Source: Blautia sp. Marseille-P3087 (lineage in GTDB: Bacteria; Bacillota; Clostridia; Lachnospirales; Lachnospiraceae). Taken from it: a stretch of 64,000 nucleotides of DNA. Made by a program: the position numbers and the translations under genes. Location of the stretch: the NCBI RefSeq assembly GCF_900120195.1, contig NZ_LT635539.1:843932-907931 (forward strand). The letters run 5' to 3'. This document shows positions 37,579-46,521 of this stretch, in pieces. The notes below the pieces were generated by a model. That model saw only the letters and a program-made list of their open reading frames with translations, searched no databases and was not told the DNA's origin. Numbering within the stretch: the first letter of the stretch is position 1; each line of letters begins with the position of its first letter.

Positions 37579-38019
37579 TTATTCTTCTTTTTCTGTATCA
37601 GCCTGTGTTTCAGTCTCCCCGACATCATCCAGACTTTCTGCAAGTCTTGCACGTTCTGCAATACTCATGGTCTTCTTTTCTTCTGCCGGCTGTGTTTCCC
37701 TGATAACCTGTGTCTGTGCTTCCTGTTCTGCACGTTTTTCCTTTTCACGGCGCAGATAATTTCTTCCACCTGTAAAAAGCATTACAGCACCGACGATGAT
37801 AAATCCGACACCTGCCGCAAAAAATCCCCAGCTGCCGCCTTCTACACCCTCCAGCACATTCTTGCAAAGCCGATAGCCCGTATACAAAAGATAACATCCT
37901 GCCAGAATCATCAATATCATACTCCTGGTTGGTACTTCCGGTTTCTTTTCTTCCTGCGAGTTCTCACCAGAGGCAGTCACTTCTGTCTCCTGCTCTGTCA
38001 TTTTATCCTGTTCACTCAT
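37579..38019 (-). CDS. Small two-helix membrane protein, unknown function
   Basis: 146 residues. An acidic start (MSEQDKMTEQETEVTAS) is followed by two transmembrane spans (about 33-52 and 64-84) and a charged tail predicted to be helical (KEKRAEQEAQTQVIRE) and rich in Glu. I do not recognise a family. It overlaps the stop of malQ by one base, so the two genes are probably translated from one message. A link to alpha-glucan metabolism is only contextual. Confidence 0.75.
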   Translation of the reverse strand: MSEQDKMTEQETEVTASGENSQEEKKPEVPTRSMILMILAGCYLLYTGYRLCKNVLEGVEGGSWGFFAAGVGFIIVGAVMLFTGGRNYLRREKEKRAEQEAQTQVIRETQPAEEKKTMSIAERARLAESLDDVGETETQADTEKEE

Positions 38020-39593
38020 TATGCCTCTCCTTTTTTCTCAGCCTTAGTGTCTGTTTCTGCCTTAATCTTTTCTTTCTCAGTTTCTTTTTCTTCGGAGACA
38101 ACCGATTCTTTTGCCAGGCGGCCATAGATTCTGGTTACTTCTCTTATATGGTACAGTGTTGTCTCGGAAATCTGATTCTTTGTAAGTCTCCATTTCCAGT
38201 TATCACCAAGTGTAGACGGTGCATTCATACGTGCTTCATTACCAAGACACAGATAATCCTGAATCGGGATGATTGCAAGTTCTGCCACACTTGACAGTGC
38301 CGTACGTATCAACGCCCATACACAGTCATTAACCGGCTGTTCATAACAATTTATGTACTCTCTTACAAAGTTCAGGTCATGACCCTGAAGGTTTTCGAGC
38401 CAGCCTTTTGTTGTTTCATTGTCATGCGTTCCTGTATAAACGACACAGTTACTGTCATATTTGTATGGAAGATAACTGCTGTCCTCACTTCCGTCAAAGG
38501 CAAACTGTAATACCTTCATTCCCGGGAAACCGCTTTCTTTCAGCATGTCCAGAACACTCTCTGTAAGGAATCCCAGATCCTCGGCGATCACACGCAACTC
38601 TTTGATATCTTTATGCAGAGCGCGGAACAGATCCATACCCGGTCCCTTTTCCCATTCACCGTTTTCGGCAGTCTTGTCCCCATACGGGATCGCATAATAC
38701 TCATCAAATCCGCGAAAATGGTCAATACGCACAACATCATAAAGCTTCAGACTGTGGCGCATTCGCTGAACCCACCAACCGTAATTGTCTTTTTTCAGCT
38801 TTTTCCAGTCATACAGAGGATTACCCCAAAGCTGTCCGCTTGCAGAAAATGCATCCGGCGGACATCCCGCAACAGCTTTCGGATTATAGTCTTCATCAAA
38901 CTGGAGCATCTCTGGATTTGCCCATGCATCTGAACTGTCCAAAGCTACATAGATTGGCACATCTCCAATGATCTGGATTCCCTTTTTGTTGGCATATTTT
39001 TTAAGCTTGCTCCACTGCGTGGTAAAGCAATACTGCTGGAAACTATAGAATTCAACTTCTTCTGCCAGTTCTTTCTCTGCTTCTTTTACGGCTTTTGAAT
39101 GACGGTCCTTTAATTCTTCCGGCCAGTCGATCCAGCATTTACCATTCTGTGCATTCTTGATTGCCATAAACAGGCAGTAGTCCAAAAGCCAGTCTTCTTC
39201 TTGTTTCAAAAATGCAACATAATCCGGATCATTTTTTAAATTGGCTCTTTCATATGCTTTGCGGAGCAGTTTGAAGCGGGACAGGTACATCTTCTCATAA
39301 TCAACATAAGATTCGCTTCCGCCCCAGTCACAGCTTTCACATTCTTCCTTTGTCAGTAATTTCTTATCGATCAAAGTCTCCAGATCAATAAAGTACGGGT
39401 TTCCTGCAAATGTGGACACTGACTGGTATGGCGAATCACCATATCCGGTTGGTCCCAGTGGAAGAATCTGCCAGTACTGCTGTCCGGCCTTCTCCAGCTG
39501 ATCTACAAAATCATAGGCCTCCTTTGAAAAACATCCTATTCCATACTTTGACGGAACACTGGATATTCCCATCAAAATGCCACTTGCTCTCAT
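38019..39593 (-). CDS. malQ: 4-alpha-glucanotransferase (amylomaltase)
   Basis: 524 residues, GH77 family. It starts MRASGILMGISSVPSKYGIG, with an active-site block VRIDHFRGFDEYYAIP (nucleophile Asp), the acid/base region RVIAEDLGFLTESVLDM, and VYTGTHDNETTKGW. It transfers maltooligosaccharide chains in glycogen and maltodextrin use. Length is normal for bacterial MalQ; the C-terminal 40 residues are an extra Lys/Glu-rich tail (EKETEKEKIKAETDTK). The downstream membrane gene overlaps it by one base. Confidence 0.96.
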   Translation of the reverse strand: MRASGILMGISSVPSKYGIGCFSKEAYDFVDQLEKAGQQYWQILPLGPTGYGDSPYQSVSTFAGNPYFIDLETLIDKKLLTKEECESCDWGGSESYVDYEKMYLSRFKLLRKAYERANLKNDPDYVAFLKQEEDWLLDYCLFMAIKNAQNGKCWIDWPEELKDRHSKAVKEAEKELAEEVEFYSFQQYCFTTQWSKLKKYANKKGIQIIGDVPIYVALDSSDAWANPEMLQFDEDYNPKAVAGCPPDAFSASGQLWGNPLYDWKKLKKDNYGWWVQRMRHSLKLYDVVRIDHFRGFDEYYAIPYGDKTAENGEWEKGPGMDLFRALHKDIKELRVIAEDLGFLTESVLDMLKESGFPGMKVLQFAFDGSEDSSYLPYKYDSNCVVYTGTHDNETTKGWLENLQGHDLNFVREYINCYEQPVNDCVWALIRTALSSVAELAIIPIQDYLCLGNEARMNAPSTLGDNWKWRLTKNQISETTLYHIREVTRIYGRLAKESVVSEEKETEKEKIKAETDTKAEKKGEA

Positions 39594-39654
39594 TGTCTCT
39601 CCTCCAAATCTGGTAAATATTCACAAAAATCATTATACCAGAATTGTTGCTATT

Positions 39655-40587
39655 TTAAAATCCTTTTTTCTTTATGTATACAGCAATATCCTTCCAGACT
39701 TTTTCGTGATCTTTTTCATTCAGAATTTCATGCCGCATGCCCTGATAGAGCTTGCCTTTGACATCCAGATAACCGGCTCTGCGCATCGCATGGACAGCAC
39801 TCGCAAACTTACGTACATTACCAAGACACGGATCCTCTGCTCCACTTATAAAAAGAACCGGCATTTTGGATCGTGCACATCTCCAGCCGTGAACATCATA
39901 TGCCTTTTTCATCAGGTCAAACAATGCCAGATATGCATCATCCGTAAAGGTAAATCCGCATAAATCTGATTCAGTATATGCTTTATAAACTTCCGGGTCC
40001 GAACAGATCCACGAATTTCTGTTCCCTTCGCCGCGGAATTTCATTGCATACGCGCCAAGCGATATTGCCTCAAGCAGTTTACTTTTATGATGCGCACCCA
40101 GAATTCTGCCTTCAACACAGGCAATCGCCTTACCGAGCGGTCTCGCCTTGTTTTCACTCGGAGAGCCACAGACAATCAGCATATCGATACAGTCATCATG
40201 CTCCGCTGCAAAAGCACGAACCGCCAGAGATCCCATGCTGTGCCCAAACAAAATCACAGGGAGGTCCGGAAAATGCCTGTGTATTTCTTTATTTACTGTC
40301 CCGATATCCTGAAGCATCGCCTCTGCTCCGCCGCCATACATATATCCCAAATCATCCGGATTCTTCACGCTCTTTCCATGTCCGCGATGATCATGAATAA
40401 CTGTTATGTACCCTTTTTCCGCCAGATATTCCATAAAAGGAATATAGCGTTCTTTATGTTCGCTCATTCCATGAACCAGCTGAATCACTGCTCTGTACTC
40501 TGTCTTTTCTTCCGGCATGATGCATAATGCAGAAATTTCCAGTCTATCCGCCTCAGACAAAAATGTGCCTTCCTGTTTTCTTATCAT
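39655..40587 (-). CDS. Alpha/beta hydrolase, monoacylglycerol-lipase-like (S33)
   Basis: 310 residues. The oxyanion region is LVHGMSEHKERY, the HDHRGHGKS segment follows, and the nucleophile elbow is LFGHSMGSLAVR. The acid is expected in ISGAEDPCLGNV and the histidine in GMRHEILNE. Together these give the Ser-Asp-His triad of the serine aminopeptidase/monoacylglycerol lipase branch. The likely substrate is a lysophospholipid or monoglyceride, not proven. It is a single minus-strand gene next to malQ, cytoplasmic with no signal peptide. Confidence 0.9.
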   Translation of the reverse strand: MIRKQEGTFLSEADRLEISALCIMPEEKTEYRAVIQLVHGMSEHKERYIPFMEYLAEKGYITVIHDHRGHGKSVKNPDDLGYMYGGGAEAMLQDIGTVNKEIHRHFPDLPVILFGHSMGSLAVRAFAAEHDDCIDMLIVCGSPSENKARPLGKAIACVEGRILGAHHKSKLLEAISLGAYAMKFRGEGNRNSWICSDPEVYKAYTESDLCGFTFTDDAYLALFDLMKKAYDVHGWRCARSKMPVLFISGAEDPCLGNVRKFASAVHAMRRAGYLDVKGKLYQGMRHEILNEKDHEKVWKDIAVYIKKKGF

Positions 40588-40660
40588 ATTTTTTCCTCCA
40601 CAGTTTTATCGGTAGTTTCTTATATGTTATTAATCTTCATTGTAGAGTGGGGAATTGACC

Positions 40661-40690
40661 TTGTCAAGCAATGCCGGCTTCTGCTATAAT
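40661..40690 (+). promoter_or_regulatory. Promoter of the lipoprotein-like DUF5067/DUF5105 gene
   Basis: TTGTCA at 40661-40666, 18-base spacer, TATAAT at 40685-40690; ribosome site AAGGAGGAAAT before ATG 40744. Confidence 0.8.
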
Positions 40691-40743
40691 GAAATTATAT
40701 ATAAATAAAAAACTTTTTAACCGGAACTTCATAAGGAGGAAAT

Positions 40744-41841
40744 ATGGATACAAACAATCAGGAATTTTTTGAGGATGAGGAAGTGCAGAAAACTCCAGTC
40801 CGAAAGAAAAAGAAGAAAAAAGGACTGATCATCTTTCTGGTCATCCTTGTTCTGGTTATCGCGGGCGGTGCCGGATATTACTTCTACGAACGTCAGAAAC
40901 CAATTGAAACCACCAAAGATTTTCTTGAAAACATGCGCGCAATGAATTTTGACGGCATGAAGGCTCTTCTGCAGAGCAATGACATGTCCGCCCTCGATGA
41001 CGCAGACATCACGAGTAATGCCTACACCTCATTTTTCAAAAAAATCAACGAAAAAATGAGCTACAAAATCACGAAGACAAGTTTCCAGATCCAGAACGGA
41101 ACTGCTTCTGTAACTGCGCACATCCGTTATATTGACGGTGCCGACATTTACAAAGAAACTATCACCGAGTTTCTGAAACAGATCGTTTCCACCGCATTTT
41201 CCGGTTCAACACTTACCGAAGAAGAAACAGAGCAGAAACTTGCTTCCCTTCTCGATGAGAAATCATCTACTGTAGAAGATAAATTTACAGAAACCGATAT
41301 TACTTATCCGGTAATTGAATCCGATGGTAAATGGAAGATCGTTGCCCTTGATGCTGATACTGTAAGAGTCATGTCTGCAAACTTTACCAACGTACAGGAT
41401 GAGATTGACCAGTCTCTTGCAGATCTGAACAATCCGGACGCTACAGTTGAAAATACAACACCGAGCAGTACCACAAGCATTGATATGGAAAATGATCATT
41501 TCACACTGAGACTGACGCAGTTCCGTATCGCACAGGAAATCGATGACAGCGACTGTCTGATGCTCTACTGTGATTATACAAACAACAGCAGTTCTACTTC
41601 CAGCGCGCTTGTCGATGTACAGCTTTCAGCCTCACAAAATGGAGAAAAACTTTCTCCGGCAGTACCGAAAGAAGATGATCCGGCAATCAACAACTACATC
41701 GCAGAAGTTGAACCGGGAAAAACCGTGACCATCTGTTACGCATTTTCTTTGAATGATAAATCCGATGTAACGCTGGAAGCATCCGAAGCGTTCGCATTCG
41801 GAGATGGTAATGTCACTTCACAGACAATCAAATTACAGTAA
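40744..41841 (+). CDS. Membrane-anchored protein with DUF5067/DUF5105-like domain
   Basis: 365 residues. A very basic stop-transfer region (KKKKKKGLIIFLVILVLV) gives one transmembrane helix at about residues 28-46, with an outside C-terminus. A 150-residue NTF2-like extracellular domain (KDFLENMRAMNFDGMKALL) comes first, then a Ser/Thr linker, then an immunoglobulin-like domain (HFTLRLTQFRIAQEIDD to the end) of the DUF5067/DUF5105 kind. These occur in Clostridia and lactic acid bacteria surface proteins. I cannot assign a function. It has its own promoter and terminator. Confidence 0.75.
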   Translation: MDTNNQEFFEDEEVQKTPVRKKKKKKGLIIFLVILVLVIAGGAGYYFYERQKPIETTKDFLENMRAMNFDGMKALLQSNDMSALDDADITSNAYTSFFKKINEKMSYKITKTSFQIQNGTASVTAHIRYIDGADIYKETITEFLKQIVSTAFSGSTLTEEETEQKLASLLDEKSSTVEDKFTETDITYPVIESDGKWKIVALDADTVRVMSANFTNVQDEIDQSLADLNNPDATVENTTPSSTTSIDMENDHFTLRLTQFRIAQEIDDSDCLMLYCDYTNNSSSTSSALVDVQLSASQNGEKLSPAVPKEDDPAINNYIAEVEPGKTVTICYAFSLNDKSDVTLEASEAFAFGDGNVTSQTIKLQ

Positions 41842-41858
41842 AATGAATTTTCAAAAAA

Positions 41859-41895
41859 ATTCGCAGCAGAAAAATCTGCTGCGAATATTTTTTTT
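41859..41895 (+). terminator. Strong intrinsic terminator
   Basis: attcgcagcaga pairs perfectly with tctgctgcgaat over an AAAA loop, followed by nine T residues. Confidence 0.95.
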
Positions 41896-41935
41896 GCGAT
41901 TATGGAATACTAGCACTGTGAAAGGATGGTGACTT

Positions 41936-42151
41936 ATGGGAAATAAATTCTTACAGTATTTTTCACTTACAATTGCCATAATCGGTGCGATCAACTGGGG
42001 CCTGATCGGTTTTTTCAATCTGAACCTCGTTGCCCTTCTCTTTGGCAGTATGAGCTGGCTCTCCCGTATTATCTACGGTCTGGTCGGAATCTGCGGTCTG
42101 TATCTTCTGTCTTTTTACGGACTGATTGAGAAGGACAGAACAACTTCCTGA
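41936..42151 (+). CDS. DUF378 membrane protein
   Basis: 71 residues with two transmembrane helices. The pattern TIAIIGAINWGLIGFFNLN then LVALLFGS and RIIYGLVGICGLYLL is the DUF378 family. No function is known. An AAAGGATGGTGA ribosome site precedes ATG 41936. Its TGA stop abuts the complementary TCA of deoD so that the two convergent genes meet with no spacer. Confidence 0.88.
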   Translation: MGNKFLQYFSLTIAIIGAINWGLIGFFNLNLVALLFGSMSWLSRIIYGLVGICGLYLLSFYGLIEKDRTTS

Positions 42152-42865
42152 TCAGCAGGATTCCAGAGCCACCTTCATCATATTTTCAAAAGATTCCTGT
42201 CTTGCCAGTGAAGAAAGCTCTTCATGTGTCACGAAAGAATCTGAAATTGTCAGAAGGCAGGCTGCATTTTTTCCAAGAAGCTTCGCATTGTGAAACAGTG
42301 CGAAGCTTTCCATTTCTACACACTCGCACTGATGTTTCCGATAAAGTTCCCGGAAATCGTCCATATTATCTTCTGCATAAAATACATCAGAGGAATGAAC
42401 TCTCGCCGGTTTTACCGGTATCTGCAAGCGTTCTGCTGTCTCAAGGATCTTTGCATTAAATTCTTTTGACGGATACATTACATCATCCTGACATCCGTTC
42501 TGTACTTTTGCAAAGCTGGATTGGCTCCATGCACTGTCCGCAAGAACTACGTCATACACTGCCAGGTGGTCTGTATATGCGCCGGCCGATCCAATACGGA
42601 TAATATTTTCCACATCATAAAATTTAAACAGTTCATAAGAATAAATCCCCATGGACGGCATGCCCATTCCACTTGCCATTACAGTAAGTTCCTTACCTTT
42701 GTATGTTCCGGTATAACCATACACATTCCGGACTTTATTTACTAGTTTTGCATTCTCCAGAAAATGCTCGGCTACATACTTGGCACGAAGCGGATCACCC
42801 GGCATGATGACCGTTCCTGCGATTTCCTCTTTTTTTGCTTCAATGTGCGGGGTTGGTATCGGCAT
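42152..42865 (-). CDS. deoD: Purine-nucleoside phosphorylase DeoD type
   Basis: 237 residues of the hexameric trimer-of-dimers type. Recognised from TPHIEAKKEEIAGTVIMPGD, VMASGMGMPSMGIYSYELF, and IIRIGSAGAY near the N-terminal half; the base-binding Glu lies in ECVEMESFALFHNAKLLG and the catalytic Asp in LLTISDSFVTHEE. It phosphorolyses purine nucleosides for salvage. AAGGAGG lies before ATG 42865. It is a single gene placed beyond the tRNA-Gly terminator. Confidence 0.96.
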   Translation of the reverse strand: MPIPTPHIEAKKEEIAGTVIMPGDPLRAKYVAEHFLENAKLVNKVRNVYGYTGTYKGKELTVMASGMGMPSMGIYSYELFKFYDVENIIRIGSAGAYTDHLAVYDVVLADSAWSQSSFAKVQNGCQDDVMYPSKEFNAKILETAERLQIPVKPARVHSSDVFYAEDNMDDFRELYRKHQCECVEMESFALFHNAKLLGKNAACLLTISDSFVTHEELSSLARQESFENMMKVALESC

Positions 42866-42893
42866 ATTTCATTCCTCCTTATTTTTATAATAG

Positions 42894-42922
42894 AAAAAAG
42901 GACTCTGAAATCTCAGAGTCCT
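42894..42922 (-). terminator. Terminator of the tRNA-Gly pair
   Basis: On the minus strand aggactctga pairs with tcagagtcct, followed by TTTTTTC. It lies just downstream of the second tRNA and upstream of deoD. Confidence 0.88.
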
Positions 42923-42926
42923 CAAG

Positions 42927-42999
42927 AGCGATAGACGGGGCTCGAACCCGCGGTCTCGACCTTGGCAAGGTCGCGCGTTACCAACTACGCCACTATCGC
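42927..42999 (-). tRNA. tRNA-Gly (anticodon GCC), second copy
   Basis: A 73-base cloverleaf identical to the copy at 9812-9884: acceptor gcgatag/ctatcgc, anticodon loop with GCC, no encoded CCA. It is the second gene of a two-tRNA unit. Confidence 0.96.
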
Positions 43000-43004
43000 A
43001 TAAG

Positions 43005-43075
43005 AGCGGGTGATGGGAATCGAACCCACGTATCCAGCTTGGAAGGCTGGTGTTCTACCATTGAACTACACCCGC
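43005..43075 (-). tRNA. tRNA-Gly (anticodon TCC)
   Basis: A 71-base cloverleaf starting GCGGGTGTAGTTCAATGG, anticodon loop CTTCCAA, T-loop GTTCGATT. It is first of the pair with tRNA-Gly(GCC), with five bases between them. Confidence 0.95.
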
Positions 43076-43126
43076 ATATCGCTGTGCTTGCGATGCGTTT
43101 TTGTTTCGCTCGCTTCAACGATATTG

Positions 43127-43155
43127 AGTATATCTTATAACTCATGATTTGTCAA
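43127..43155 (-). promoter_or_regulatory. Promoter of the tRNA-Gly pair
   Basis: On the minus strand TTGACA at 43155-43150, 17-base spacer, TATACT at 43132-43127. Confidence 0.85.
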
Positions 43156-43234
43156 CAGGTATTTTTAAATTTTTTTAATTTTTTTTATAATATATTTTTT
43201 TCTGTTATTTTGGGTAGTTTTGTCAACTTATGTT

Positions 43235-44167
43235 TTAGTCCTGCCAGTCCCACACATCGGCTTTTGATACAGCATTACGCGGCTTCTTAATTACAAGTTC
43301 CGGACTCTTGGCGCTGACCTTTGTATTCGCCGGAATAGATTCTGTAATAAAGGTATTACCACCAATGATTGTATTCTCTCCAATCACAGTCTCACCGCCG
43401 AGTACAGATGAATTTGAATAAATCGTTACATTATCACAGATTGTCGGATGACGTTTGACATTTGCAAGCTGCTGTCCCTGTCTGGTAGAAAGTGCTCCCA
43501 GAGTCACTCCCTGGTACAGCTTCACATTGCGGCCAATTTCTGTAGTCTCACCGATTACCACACCGGTTCCATGGTCAATAAAGAAATAATCGCCGATCAC
43601 AGCCCCGGGATTAATATCGATACCGGTCTTGCCATGTGCATACTCTGTCATAATTCTAGGAATATGAGGAACATTCTCCACATAGAGAATATGTGCCAGA
43701 CGGTATACATAGATTGCAAACACGCCCGGATAGGAAGAAATAATCTCTTCTTTGCTCTTTGCAGCCGGGTCTCCATCAAAACCAGCCTGCACATCTTTCA
43801 GAAGTCTCTCCTGCACTTCCGGGAGCTTTTCAAAAAATCCGCCGCAGATACGATCTGCCTGCTCTGATGCCTCCTGCTGCTCTATTTCCTGATTTGCATA
43901 CAGAAGTGCGATTTCAATCTGCTCTTTCAGTCTGTCGTAAAGATCATTTAGTCTGTAGCCTGTATAATATTCCGGAAACATGCCTGCTGCAGAATCTGAC
44001 CAGAAATATCCCGGGAAGATTACAGCACGCAGCTCCTTTACTACATCAATGATCACTGCTCTGCTCGGAAGACTTCTTCCGTTCTTCGGCATAAATAATT
44101 CTTCATTTTTATAATTTTCAGTCAATGCAGCTGTTGCTTTTAAGATCGCATCTTTTTTTCTGTCCAT
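43235..44167 (-). CDS. cysE: Serine O-acetyltransferase (long form)
   Basis: 310 residues, longer than the 170-275 usual for CysE because of a helical N-terminal region of about 170 residues (typical of Clostridia and other anaerobes). The left-handed beta-helix follows, with [44 protein letters not shown] and [19 protein letters not shown]. The catalytic His/Asp lie in FIDHGTG. It makes O-acetylserine for cysteine synthesis. No T-box or cysteine-responsive leader is seen upstream; tRNA-Ser starts 160 bases away on the opposite strand. Confidence 0.95.
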   Translation of the reverse strand: MDRKKDAILKATAALTENYKNEELFMPKNGRSLPSRAVIIDVVKELRAVIFPGYFWSDSAAGMFPEYYTGYRLNDLYDRLKEQIEIALLYANQEIEQQEASEQADRICGGFFEKLPEVQERLLKDVQAGFDGDPAAKSKEEIISSYPGVFAIYVYRLAHILYVENVPHIPRIMTEYAHGKTGIDINPGAVIGDYFFIDHGTGVVIGETTEIGRNVKLYQGVTLGALSTRQGQQLANVKRHPTICDNVTIYSNSSVLGGETVIGENTIIGGNTFITESIPANTKVSAKSPELVIKKPRNAVSKADVWDWQD

Positions 44168-44270
44168 AAGTCAACCTCTTTCCATTCAATTCAATGCTTT
44201 TATATTAACATATTATTATAGTATCCTTTTCACGTCAACAAAAAGAATTGTCCTTTCCGCATAAAAAAGA

Positions 44271-44299
44271 TTGACCTTTCCCCCATCACCTTATATAAT
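44271..44299 (+). promoter_or_regulatory. Promoter of tRNA-Ser
   Basis: TTGACC at 44271-44276, 17-base spacer, TATAAT at 44294-44299. Confidence 0.9.
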
Positions 44300-44326
44300 G
44301 GAACATGTTTGGTGGATATCAGACAT

Positions 44327-44414
44327 GGAGATGTACCCAAGTGGCTGAAGGGTCCGCACTCGAAATGCGGTAGATCGGGCAACCGGTGCGAGGGTTCAAA
44401 TCCCTCCATCTCCG
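44327..44414 (+). tRNA. tRNA-Ser (anticodon CGA)
   Basis: An 88-base tRNA with acceptor ggagatg/catctcc, anticodon loop CTCGAAA, and the long variable arm typical of tRNA-Ser (about agatcgggcaaccggtgcg). CCA is not encoded. Confidence 0.95.
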
Positions 44415-44415
44415 C

Positions 44416-44444
44416 TTGACAACAACAGCGTTATCTGTTATAAT
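44416..44444 (+). promoter_or_regulatory. Consensus promoter of tRNA-Trp
   Basis: TTGACA at 44416-44421, exactly 17 bases, TATAAT at 44439-44444: a perfect sigma-A consensus, starting right behind the tRNA-Ser. Confidence 0.95.
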
Positions 44445-44484
44445 TTCATTCGTTGCAGATGAAGTAATTACACTTCGCTGATAC

Positions 44485-44555
44485 AGGGGATTGGTCAAAT
44501 GGTATGATAGGGGTCTCCAAAACCTTTGGTGGGAGTTCGATTCTCTCATCCCCTG
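44485..44555 (+). tRNA. tRNA-Trp (anticodon CCA)
   Basis: A 71-base cloverleaf with acceptor aggggat/atcccct, anticodon loop CTCCAAA and T-arm GGGAGTTCGATTCTCTC. CCA is not encoded. It has its own consensus promoter and a terminator. Confidence 0.9.
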
Positions 44556-44563
44556 CTCATTAA

Positions 44564-44608
44564 GAGCCTGAAAGCCTTTAACATCAAGGCATTCAGGCTC
44601 TTTTGTTT
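44564..44608 (+). terminator. Terminator of tRNA-Trp
   Basis: gagcctgaaagcctt pairs with aaggcattcaggctc (two single-base bulges) followed by TTTTGTTTTG. Confidence 0.88.
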
Positions 44609-44672
44609 TGCCCGAATAGGGGCAGGGTACCACTCAGGATACCACCCTCTTATTCTTACAGCAGATTTTATG

Positions 44673-45266
44673 CTATATTTTCATAAAACCGGACATCATA
44701 CATCCGCCGGCCGCACCTGCATCAATCACCTGCGGCAGACGCTCCATATTGATACCGCCGATTGCATATACCGGCACCGGACATGCTTTGCAGATTTCCC
44801 GAACAAATTCCAGTCCTTTTCCCTTAAGTCCTTTTTTGCATTCCGTTTCAAAGATCGTTCCAAGAATAATCTGCGTGGCTCCGTTTTTTACAGCAGTTTT
44901 CATATCTTCCATACTGTGACAGGAAACACTGATTTCCTGAAAATCTTTTCTGAGATTTCTTTGTTCCTCTTCTTTCATTTCCTCAATTACGGGAATGGAC
45001 AGATGAATCCGTCCGCAGCCCAGACTTTTTGCTATAGTAATTCTGGAGTGCAGGAAACAATTTACGTCTTCTTCTCTGCACATGTCCAGAACTTTTTCTG
45101 CAACTACTTCATACGCATCATCCGGCAGATCTTTTTCTCGTAAAATCACCGCATGTGGATGCAGAAGAATCACTTTTTGCATCTGCTCAAAAAAATCTCC
45201 CTGCACCAGTGTACGATTCGTAATTACTATAGTATGTTCATATTTTTTATACATAGATGTAATCAT
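44673..45266 (-). CDS. thiE: Thiamine phosphate synthase-like protein (ThiE/TenI family)
   Basis: 197 residues of the ThiE/TenI barrel family, last in the thiS-thiG-thiH-thiE run. Matches include HAVILREKDLPDDAY, CHSMEDMKTAVKNGATQIIL and VYAIGGINMERLPQVIDAG. ThiE joins HMP-PP and thiazole phosphate into thiamine phosphate; TenI-like relatives instead aromatise the thiazole. The substrate loops are divergent, so which role applies is unclear. The start is uncertain (45266 or 45254); it overlaps the thiH stop region by about 20 bases. Confidence 0.8.
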   Translation of the reverse strand: MITSMYKKYEHTIVITNRTLVQGDFFEQMQKVILLHPHAVILREKDLPDDAYEVVAEKVLDMCREEDVNCFLHSRITIAKSLGCGRIHLSIPVIEEMKEEEQRNLRKDFQEISVSCHSMEDMKTAVKNGATQIILGTIFETECKKGLKGKGLEFVREICKACPVPVYAIGGINMERLPQVIDAGAAGGCMMSGFMKI

Positions 45267-46506
45267 TCAGAACCGGCTGTAAACCGCCCTGCTCCATATC
45301 TTCATACATTTTTCCGAAGGAACGGTCATCGTTAATTTCAAACTGCTCGTCTCCGACATTATCATCTTCTTTGCCTTCATATTTTTCTTCATGATCACCA
45401 ATTCCGGTAGAAACGCCTGCCGACACCTTCGTTGCACAGATTTTTGCGATTCCATTTCGAAACGTGGCACTTTCACGGCTTGATACTGTAATTCCCGCGA
45501 ACGGAAGAAATATACGATATGCACACAATACCTGACAGAGTTCTTTTTCTCCCACATCACGCGGATTGATTCTGTCGTTGTTGACAATCGGACGTAGACG
45601 CGGACAGCTCAAAGAAAGCTCTGCATGTGGATATTTGCGGTTAATGTAGTAAACATGCAGTGCTGTAGCCAGTGCATCTTTCCGGAAATCATCCAATCCC
45701 AGAAGTGCAGAAAATCCGGCTCCTCTCATGCCTCCCATCAGTGCACGTTCCTGTGCATCAAAACGGTATGGCCAGACACGTTTATGTCCCATAAGATGAA
45801 GTGTCTCATATTTGTCTGTATTATAAGTTTCCTGAAAAACCGTGACGTAATCCACACCACATTCATGCAGATATTGATATTCGTCTACATTCACAGGATA
45901 AATCTCAATTCCGATATTTTTGAAATATTTTCTTGCAATCTTTACAGCTTCACCGATATATTTCACATCAGAATATGCGCGGCTCTCTCCTGTCAGCATC
46001 AGGATCTCTTCCATACCGGTCTTTGCAATGACCTGCATCTCATGTTCAATTTCTTCAAACGTCAGCTTTTTACGCCTGATATTATTGTAGCAGTTAAATC
46101 CACAGTAAATGCAGTAATTCTGGCAGTAATTCGCAATATATAGCGGTGTAAAAATATAGACCGTATTTCCGAAATGATTCTTTGTAAGTTCCTCTGCTTT
46201 TCTTGCCATCTGTTCAAGATACGGTGCCGCTGCCGGGGACAAAAGTGCTTTAAAATCTTCTATCGAACAGGATTCATGGGAAAGCGCCCGTTCCACATCC
46301 CCTGCGGTATAAGCGTCATAATCATACTCTTCCATTGCCCGAAGTACTTTATCTTTTATATCAGATTGAATAACCTGCATTCCTTCCATATATTCCATAT
46401 GATTTGTACGGAAAGACGGATCCTGCTCAAGTCTGTGTTTTCTCTCCAGCGCTGTCGGTGGAAGTTTGTCACTGTCTATAAAATATACCTGATTTTCTTC
46501 ATTCAT
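45247..46506 (-). CDS. thiH: 2-iminoacetate synthase ThiH
   Basis: 419 residues of the radical SAM family. The cluster motif CxxxCxxC is CQNYCIYCGFNC in the YIANYCQNYCIYCGF context. The C-terminal part has LSCPRLRPIVNN and a BATS-like domain. It cleaves tyrosine with SAM to give dehydroglycine for the thiazole ring, working with ThiG and ThiS-thiocarboxylate. It is tightly spaced after thiG (15 bases) and overlaps thiE. In many aerobes the same step uses ThiO, absent here as expected for an anaerobe. Confidence 0.96.
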   Translation of the reverse strand: MNEENQVYFIDSDKLPPTALERKHRLEQDPSFRTNHMEYMEGMQVIQSDIKDKVLRAMEEYDYDAYTAGDVERALSHESCSIEDFKALLSPAAAPYLEQMARKAEELTKNHFGNTVYIFTPLYIANYCQNYCIYCGFNCYNNIRRKKLTFEEIEHEMQVIAKTGMEEILMLTGESRAYSDVKYIGEAVKIARKYFKNIGIEIYPVNVDEYQYLHECGVDYVTVFQETYNTDKYETLHLMGHKRVWPYRFDAQERALMGGMRGAGFSALLGLDDFRKDALATALHVYYINRKYPHAELSLSCPRLRPIVNNDRINPRDVGEKELCQVLCAYRIFLPFAGITVSSRESATFRNGIAKICATKVSAGVSTGIGDHEEKYEGKEDDNVGDEQFEINDDRSFGKMYEDMEQGGLQPVLNDYIYV

Positions 46507-46521
46507 GATTCCGCTTCCTCC

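Noticed and set aside
44319..44633. Minus-strand frame over the tRNA-Ser and tRNA-Trp genes
   Set aside because: Both tRNAs fold on the plus strand; the frame is an artefact.
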